DNA of 64,000 nt from Micromonospora sp. CP22. Its GTDB lineage: Bacteria > Actinomycetota > Actinomycetes > Mycobacteriales > Micromonosporaceae. The notes beneath the pieces were generated by a model. The model did no database searches, had not been told where the DNA came from, and was given only the letters and a program-made list of their open reading frames with translations. This document shows, in pieces, positions 57,863-64,000 of the stretch (position 1 is its first letter; each line of letters begins with the position of its first letter). The position numbers were made by a program, and so were the translations under genes. The DNA lies in assembly GCF_009712475.1 (NCBI RefSeq), contig NZ_VCJO01000001.1, positions 434,001 to 498,000 of the forward strand, written 5' to 3'.

Positions 57863-58246
57863 TCAGGCGACGTTGCGCTGACTGGGCACCGTGGACAGGT
57901 GGGAGTTACCCAGCCTGGCCTCCAGCCTGTTGATGTCGACCCGGGTCTGTCGGCGGTCGGCGAGGTCCTCCCAGCCGAGCGCGAGCAACCGCAGCCGCTC
58001 GGACTCGCTGAGGCCGCCCCACACGCCGTACGGCTCGCGTACGGCCAGGGCATGCGCGGCGCACTCGGCGCGGACCGGGCAGGTACGGCAGACGGCCTTG
58101 GCGGCGGATTCCCGGCGCAGCCGGGACGAGCCCCGCTCGCCGTCAGGGTGGAAGAACTGGGCGCTGTCACGGCCCCGGCAGGCACCGAGCCGTTGCCAGT
58201 CCCAAAGATCGATGATGGGCCCGGGCAGTCTACGTACGTTCGACAT
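57863..58246 (-). CDS. whiD: WhiB-family [4Fe-4S] regulator, WhiD/WhiB3 type
   Basis: ATG 58246, with a very strong GAGGAGGGGG site, gives 127 residues. Four cysteines bind the Fe-S cluster: ACRG, then CRTCPVRAEC (CxxCx5C). GVWGGLSESER is the WhiB turn that contacts sigma-A region 4, and a basic C-terminus follows. LPGPIIDLWDWQ and FFHPDGERG are closest, as I recall them, to Mycobacterium WhiB3 and Streptomyces WhiD, which act in redox sensing and spore maturation. Its neighbour is bldM-like, as in Streptomyces. Confidence 0.9.
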   Translation of the reverse strand: MSNVRRLPGPIIDLWDWQRLGACRGRDSAQFFHPDGERGSSRLRRESAAKAVCRTCPVRAECAAHALAVREPYGVWGGLSESERLRLLALGWEDLADRRQTRVDINRLEARLGNSHLSTVPSQRNVA

Positions 58247-58492
58247 CAGCACCCCCTCCTCTCGCGCGGCACCGCGAGACGCTCGTTGCCGGTTGTCCGG
58301 CGGCGGGCCGCGCAGGCGCACCGTTCCGGCCCGGCAACTCCCTACCCGGGCGCCTCACGCCTCACACCTCTTTAGATCCAAAACACGTGGCAGCTTGCGC
58401 CATATGCCCTGGATGTCGGAAAAGTTGGGAGGATTGCCCGGAACTTCCCCCCGACCGAGGCCGGTCATGGTCTGCTCGTCACCGGAGAGGAG

Positions 58493-59299
58493 ATGCCTGT
58501 GCGTACCGTTCTCGTGTGCGTCCGAACGCCGCTCGCGGCGCAGCACCTGACCTCCGCGGCAGCGCGGTTGGGGTTGTCGGGTGCCGTCCGGACGGCGGTC
58601 TCTGATCCCGAGGTGATGCTGCGGCTGGCCGAACGCCCGGCCGACGTGGTGCTCGCCGACACGGCGCTCACCCGCCCCGACAGCGCCGGGTTCGTCCGCC
58701 GGGTGCTGGCCCGTGCTCCGCAGGCCGCCGTCCTGCTGCTCGGTGCCGAGGAGTCCGAGGCGGCGGCAGCGACCATCGGCGCCGGTGCCCGCGGGCTGAT
58801 CCAAGGGGTCGACCAGGACTTGACCAGTGCCGTCGCCAAGGCGCTGTTACTGCTGGCCGCGCCGGGCCGGGCCAACCGGCACCGGATCGCCGACCCCGCG
58901 CGGGACGCGGCGGCGGTGGGCAGCCCGACCCGGCCCACGCCCGGGGGACGCACCGGGGGCGAGCCGCCGACCGCCTGGTCGGCGACCGACGCGGCCGGTG
59001 GGCCGGCGGTGGTGCCCGCGCAGCGCGGCGACGACCCGGCCGAGCCGGGTGCCGAGGTCGAGCCGGACGCGCCGACGACACCGGCGCGGCCCGACCGGTC
59101 CACCATCGGCCTCACCGAGCGGGAGTTGCAGGTGCTGCTCGGCATGGCCGAGGGCAAGAGCAACGCCGAGATCGGCCGGGAACTCTTCGTCTCCGAGGAC
59201 ACCGTGAAGACCCACGCTCGGCGGCTGTTCCGCAAGCTCGGTGCCCGGGACCGGGCGCACGCGGTGGCCGCCGGCTTCCGGGCCGGGCTGGTCGCCTGA
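58493..59299 (+). CDS. bldM: Atypical LuxR-type response regulator, BldM-like
   Basis: The 268-residue protein (ATG 58493; GTG 58499 also possible) has a receiver-like N-terminus, a 75-residue Gly/Pro/Ala linker and a C-terminal LuxR helix-turn-helix (LTERELQVLLGMAEGKSNAEIGRELFVSEDTVKTHARRLFRKLGARDR region). The receiver keeps an Asp in VVLADTA but lacks the acidic pair and the conserved lysine, so phosphorylation is doubtful, as reported for BldM. The order whiD-bldM-guaB2-guaB3 supports orthology; the linker is longer than I recall for Streptomyces BldM. Codon 119 is TTA (58847-58849). The gene symbol is tentative. Confidence 0.78.
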   Translation: MPVRTVLVCVRTPLAAQHLTSAAARLGLSGAVRTAVSDPEVMLRLAERPADVVLADTALTRPDSAGFVRRVLARAPQAAVLLLGAEESEAAAATIGAGARGLIQGVDQDLTSAVAKALLLLAAPGRANRHRIADPARDAAAVGSPTRPTPGGRTGGEPPTAWSATDAAGGPAVVPAQRGDDPAEPGAEVEPDAPTTPARPDRSTIGLTERELQVLLGMAEGKSNAEIGRELFVSEDTVKTHARRLFRKLGARDRAHAVAAGFRAGLVA

Positions 59300-59306
59300 G
59301 CCGGGC

Positions 59307-59714
59307 TCAGCCTTCGGCGCTCTCCTCCTCGGTGCCCTCGCTGAGGGTGTCGTGCACGCCGTCGGCGTAGCCGCGCGCGTAGTCCCAGGTGACGTAGTGG
59401 TCGGGGTCGGGGTCGTAGGCCGGCTCGTGCACCCGGGGCCGCCCGGAACTGAGCAGGTGCCGCAGGTTGCCCCGGAGCAGGTCCCAGTCGAAGTAGTGCG
59501 GCTCCCGACAGTCCTCACACTCGATGACGAGCCCGCGTACGCCGATCGGTGCGAGCAGCGCCTGGTAGATCTCCAGGTCGGCGAGATCCTCCAGCACGTC
59601 CTGGCGCTCGACGTCGGTCAGTGGGTCCAGCGGCGCGTCGCCGCCGGAGGCGTCCAGGTCGGCCGCCGGGTCGGTCGGGTCGCCGGTGAACGGGTCGATG
59701 GGATCGTCGTGCAC
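59307..59714 (-). CDS. DUF5319-like conserved acidic protein
   Basis: The 135-residue, strongly acidic protein contains LTDVERQDVLEDLADLEIYQALLAPIGVRGLVIECEDCREPHYFDWDLLRGNLRHLL (seen as IECEDCREPHYFDW), with a CxxC pair that could bind a metal, and ends in Glu/Ser-rich sequence. It matches the actinobacterial family DUF5319, found beside guaB and regulatory genes. Function unknown. It converges on the bldM-like gene with only seven bases between stops and is divergent from guaB. Confidence 0.85.
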   Translation of the reverse strand: MHDDPIDPFTGDPTDPAADLDASGGDAPLDPLTDVERQDVLEDLADLEIYQALLAPIGVRGLVIECEDCREPHYFDWDLLRGNLRHLLSSGRPRVHEPAYDPDPDHYVTWDYARGYADGVHDTLSEGTEEESAEG

Positions 59715-59727
59715 CCCCTCACCGTAG

Positions 59728-61473
<1,746 letters not shown>

Positions 61474-61509
61474 CCCCTCCCACCACCCCCGAACACATCT
61501 GGAGTGCCC

Positions 61510-62628
61510 ATGCGTGACGTGGTCGAGATCGGGCTGGGTAAGACCGCGCAGCGCGGCTACCACCTGGACGACATCGCCATCGTGCCGTCCCGTCGGACCA
61601 GGGACGTCGACGACGTCTCCACCGGGTGGCAGCTCGACGCGTACCAGTTCGGCATCCCCTGTGTCGGGCACCCCTCCGACGCGACGATGAGCCCGGCCTC
61701 GGCCGTGCGGCTCGGTCAGCTCGGCGGGCTCGGCGTGCTCAACGTCGAAGGGCTGTGGACCCGCTACGAGAACCCGAGCAAGGTGCTGAAGGAACTCGGC
61801 GCCCTCGACGAGGACGCCCGCGCCACCAAGCGGCTCCAGGAGGTGTACGCCGAGCCGATCCGGCCCGATCTGATCACCGAGCGGGTTCGTGAGCTGCGTG
61901 ACGGTGGCGGCACGGTGGCGGTGCGCGTCTCCCCGCAGCACACGCTGGCGTTGGCCCCGGTCATCCTCGACGCGGGCGTCGACATCCTGGTCATCCAGGG
62001 CACCATCGTCTCCGCCGAGCACGTCTCGACCACCGACGAGCCGCTCAACCTCAAGGAGTTCATCGCCGATCTCGACCTCCCGGTCATCGTCGGCGGCTGC
62101 ACCGACTACAAGACCGCCCTGCACCTGATGCGTACCGGTGCGGCCGGCGTGATCATCGGCATCGGCGGGGACGAGTGGTCCACCACCGAGTCGGTGCTCG
62201 GCATCCGGGTGCCGATGGCCACCGCGATCGCCGACGCCGCCGCCGCCCGGCGGGACTACCTCGACGAGACCGGCGGGCGGTACGTGCACCTCATCGCCGA
62301 CGGTGACATCCGCACCTCCGGCGACATCGCCAAGGCGCTCGGCTGCGGCGCGGACGCGGTGATGCTCGGCGAGCCGTTGTCGCTGTGCGAGGAGGCACCG
62401 GCCAGCGGAGCCTGGTGGCATTCGGCGGCCAGCCACCCGTCGCTGCCCCGGGGCGCCTTCGAGACCGCCGGTGAGCCGCTCGGCTCGATGGAGCGTCTGC
62501 TCTTCGGCCCTGCCGACGAGCCGGACGGCCAGCTGAACCTCTTCGGCGGTCTGCGCCGCGCGATGGCCAAGTGCGGCTACCGCGACCTGAAGGAGTTCCA
62601 GAAGGTCGGTCTGGTCCTGGACCGCTGA
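61510..62628 (+). CDS. guaB3: GuaB3-family IMP dehydrogenase-related protein
   Basis: ATG 61510 with GGAG five bases upstream gives 372 residues. The TIM barrel is clearly related to IMPDH ([75 protein letters not shown]), but there are no CBS domains. Where IMPDH has the catalytic cysteine loop, this protein has GIGGDEWSTTES, without a cysteine. The actinobacterial family shares this loss, as I recall from the mycobacterial member, and its true reaction is debated. It is co-transcribed with guaB. Confidence 0.95.
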   Translation: MRDVVEIGLGKTAQRGYHLDDIAIVPSRRTRDVDDVSTGWQLDAYQFGIPCVGHPSDATMSPASAVRLGQLGGLGVLNVEGLWTRYENPSKVLKELGALDEDARATKRLQEVYAEPIRPDLITERVRELRDGGGTVAVRVSPQHTLALAPVILDAGVDILVIQGTIVSAEHVSTTDEPLNLKEFIADLDLPVIVGGCTDYKTALHLMRTGAAGVIIGIGGDEWSTTESVLGIRVPMATAIADAAAARRDYLDETGGRYVHLIADGDIRTSGDIAKALGCGADAVMLGEPLSLCEEAPASGAWWHSAASHPSLPRGAFETAGEPLGSMERLLFGPADEPDGQLNLFGGLRRAMAKCGYRDLKEFQKVGLVLDR

Positions 62629-62697
62629 GACAGCAGCGCCGCGTCGTTCACCCAGGAGCGGCACCCGGTCGACACCGGTGATGCCCGATCCGACACG

Positions 62698-62730
62698 TGC
62701 CGCAGCTCCATGATCGACGGAGCTGCGGCA
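62698..62730 (+). terminator. Terminator of guaB-guaB3
   Basis: TGCCGCAGCTCC and its complement form a 12-bp perfect stem with a nine-base loop, 70 bases after the guaB3 stop. The TAGGCT -10 of the next gene begins two bases after it. Confidence 0.8.
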
Positions 62731-62731
62731 G

Positions 62732-62737
62732 TAGGCT
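62732..62737 (+). promoter_or_regulatory. -10 element of the M1 peptidase gene (leaderless)
   Basis: TAGGCT ends seven bases before GTG 62745 and lies directly behind the terminator hairpin. No Shine-Dalgarno sequence is present. Confidence 0.55.
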
Positions 62738-62744
62738 CGGGCTG

Positions 62745-64000
62745 GTGAACAGCAGGTCTGGCGGGTGGTGGGTGGCCGGTGCGGCGGCAGTGGTCGTTGC
62801 CGTGCTCGCGTCGATCGTGCTGGTCTACGACGTCGGCGACCGCAAGCCGGCGGATCGGGGTGGATTCCGGGCCGGTAGCGCCGACCTCGGCGACCCGTAC
62901 GTGCCGGGCAGCGGCAACGGCGGGTACGACGTCGCCCACTACCGACTCGGGGTGCGGTACGACCCGGCGGACGACCAGCTCACCGGCCGGGCCGAGATCA
63001 CCGCGACCGCGACCCACGGCCTGTCGCGATTCAACCTGGACCTGTCCGGGTTGACGGTCAGCTCGGTGACCGTGAACGGTGCCCCGGCCGAGCACCGCCG
63101 GGAGGACAGCGAACTGGTGGTCACCCCGTCCCGGGGGATCGACTCCGGAAGCCGATTCATGGTGGAGGTCGCCTACGGCGGCGTGCCCCAGCCGGATGCC
63201 GACGGCGTGTTGGGCAGCGGTGGGTTCCAGCACACCGACGACGGCGCGATCGCCCTGGGCCAGCCGCACTCGGCGGCCACCTGGTTCCCGGTCAACGACC
63301 ATCCGTCCGACAAGGCCACGTACGACCTTGAGGTGACCGTGCCGGACGGGCTGGCCGCGCTCAGCAACGGGGTACCGGGGGAGCGGACCAGCGCCGACGG
63401 CTGGACCACCTGGCGGTGGACCGAGCGTTCACCGATGGCGAGCTACCTGACCACGTTGGTGATCGGCGACTATCGGGTCGAGACCGGCGAGCACGCCGGT
63501 AAGCCGATGGTCACCGCCGTACCCGACGGTCTTCCGGCGAGCGGGCCGGCGGCGGCCTCTCTCGCCCGCACCGGCGAGATCGCCGACTTCTTGACCAGCC
63601 AGTTCGGGCCGTACCCCTTCGAGTCGTACGGCGGCGTGGTGGTCTCCGACAGCCGGATCGGGTACGCGCTGGAGACCCAGTCCCGACCGGTCTACGGGCC
63701 GGGTTTCTTCCGTAGTGGCGAACCGAACTACCACGTGGTCGCCCACGAGCTGGCCCACCAGTGGTTCGGCAACAGTGTGGCGCTGGCCCGCTGGAGCGAC
63801 ATGTGGCTCAACGAGGGTTTCGCCAGCTACGCCGAGTGGCTGTGGGAGGAGCACGACGGCGGGCGCAGCGTCCAGCGCAACTTCGAGATCCAGTACGCGT
63901 CGACGAACTGGTCCCGGCGCACCCTGGATCCCGGCCCCGACCAGCTGTTCAGCTCCGCCGTCTACAAGCGCGGGGCGCTGACCGTGCACGCCCTGCGGCG
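62745..64000 (+). CDS. Secreted/anchored M1-family metallopeptidase, N-terminal part (runs off window)
   Basis: The open frame from GTG 62745 continues past the window end (418 codons seen). A hydrophobic segment (WWVAGAAAVVVAVLASIVLVY) at residues 8-28 is a signal or membrane anchor. A beta-sandwich N-domain follows (DVAHYRLGVRYDPADDQLTGRAEI region), then the M1 catalytic domain. The zinc motif is HELAHQW with His334 and His338, and Glu357 in NEGFASY completes HExxH-x18-E. The exopeptidase GAMEN motif appears only as a variant around IGYALETQS. It resembles actinobacterial secreted M1 aminopeptidases. The C-terminal domain is not visible. Confidence 0.93.
   Translation, partial: MNSRSGGWWVAGAAAVVVAVLASIVLVYDVGDRKPADRGGFRAGSADLGDPYVPGSGNGGYDVAHYRLGVRYDPADDQLTGRAEITATATHGLSRFNLDLSGLTVSSVTVNGAPAEHRREDSELVVTPSRGIDSGSRFMVEVAYGGVPQPDADGVLGSGGFQHTDDGAIALGQPHSAATWFPVNDHPSDKATYDLEVTVPDGLAALSNGVPGERTSADGWTTWRWTERSPMASYLTTLVIGDYRVETGEHAGKPMVTAVPDGLPASGPAAASLARTGEIADFLTSQFGPYPFESYGGVVVSDSRIGYALETQSRPVYGPGFFRSGEPNYHVVAHELAHQWFGNSVALARWSDMWLNEGFASYAEWLWEEHDGGRSVQRNFEIQYASTNWSRRTLDPGPDQLFSSAVYKRGALTVHALR

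Overview
The window is chromosomal DNA of a very GC-rich filamentous actinomycete, most likely a Micromonosporaceae member (Micromonospora/Salinispora type). Signs of this are near-saturating G/C at third codon positions, GTG/TTG starts, four-base ATGA/GTGA gene overlaps, a cvnABCD conservon, a WhiB-family regulator beside a BldM-like regulator, a histidine-tailed GroEL1, GuaB2 followed by GuaB3, and GlnR- and HrcA-type operators. Genus is inferred from overall resemblance, not from a marker search. I found 57 genes (two cut by the window ends) and no rRNA, tRNA, CRISPR array, transposase or prophage.

Layout. 1-3691: end of a thiamine operon (thiG', thiE, thiD, thiC). 3778-6117: membrane protein with a long disordered, repeat-bearing tail. 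6196-10512: THI5/SsuA-type ABC transporter split over two divergent units with an F420-type oxidoreductase and a cupin. 10679-11860: branched-chain-amino-acid-type binding lipoprotein. 12304-16800: conservon cvnABCD. 16866-24385: nitrate assimilation operon (nasA, FAD/Fe-S electron-transfer protein, nirB, nirD, nnaR; every junction overlaps). 24651-25191: MazEF-like toxin-antitoxin pair. 25311-26678: narK. 26886-27814: rplM-rpsI. 27949-38592: cell-wall amino-sugar genes (glmM, glmS, alr), the metabolite-repair gene nnr, an aminotransferase and a type-VII-secretion-like pair. 38648-45107: alpha/beta hydrolase and the tRNA t6A genes tsaE, tsaB, rimI, tsaD, interrupted by ung and a secreted GH11 xylanase. 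45134-47529: CopC-CopD protein and a DUF4142-like protein. 47676-52160: xylose-type ABC transporter xylFGH with a ROK regulator. 52392-53663: THUMP-like methyltransferase carrying an in-frame palindromic repeat. 54041-56069: groES-groEL1 behind two CIRCE elements. 56186-59714: membrane-anchored molybdopterin oxidoreductase, whiD-like, bldM-like and DUF5319-like genes. 59911-62628: guaB2-guaB3. 62745-end: secreted M1 metallopeptidase (partial).

How it fits together. Nitrate enters by NarK, is reduced by NasA with electrons from the adjacent flavoprotein, then by NirBD; NnaR is a HemD-fold regulator at the end of the same transcript. A four-half-site GlnR operator precedes nasA, and a degenerate copy with the same spacing precedes narK. 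The GH11 xylanase and xylFGH-ROK genes, 5-10 kb apart, form a plausible xylan-to-xylose route. groES-groEL1 / whiD / bldM / guaB2 / guaB3 follows the order I recall from Streptomyces, with other genes inserted.

The observations most worth a second look are the palindromic repeat translated inside the methyltransferase; the paired GlnR boxes; the toxin-antitoxin operator that overlaps its own leaderless start; TTA codons in the bldM-like gene and in rimI; and strong hairpins placed between the binding-protein and membrane/ATPase genes of two separate ABC transporters.
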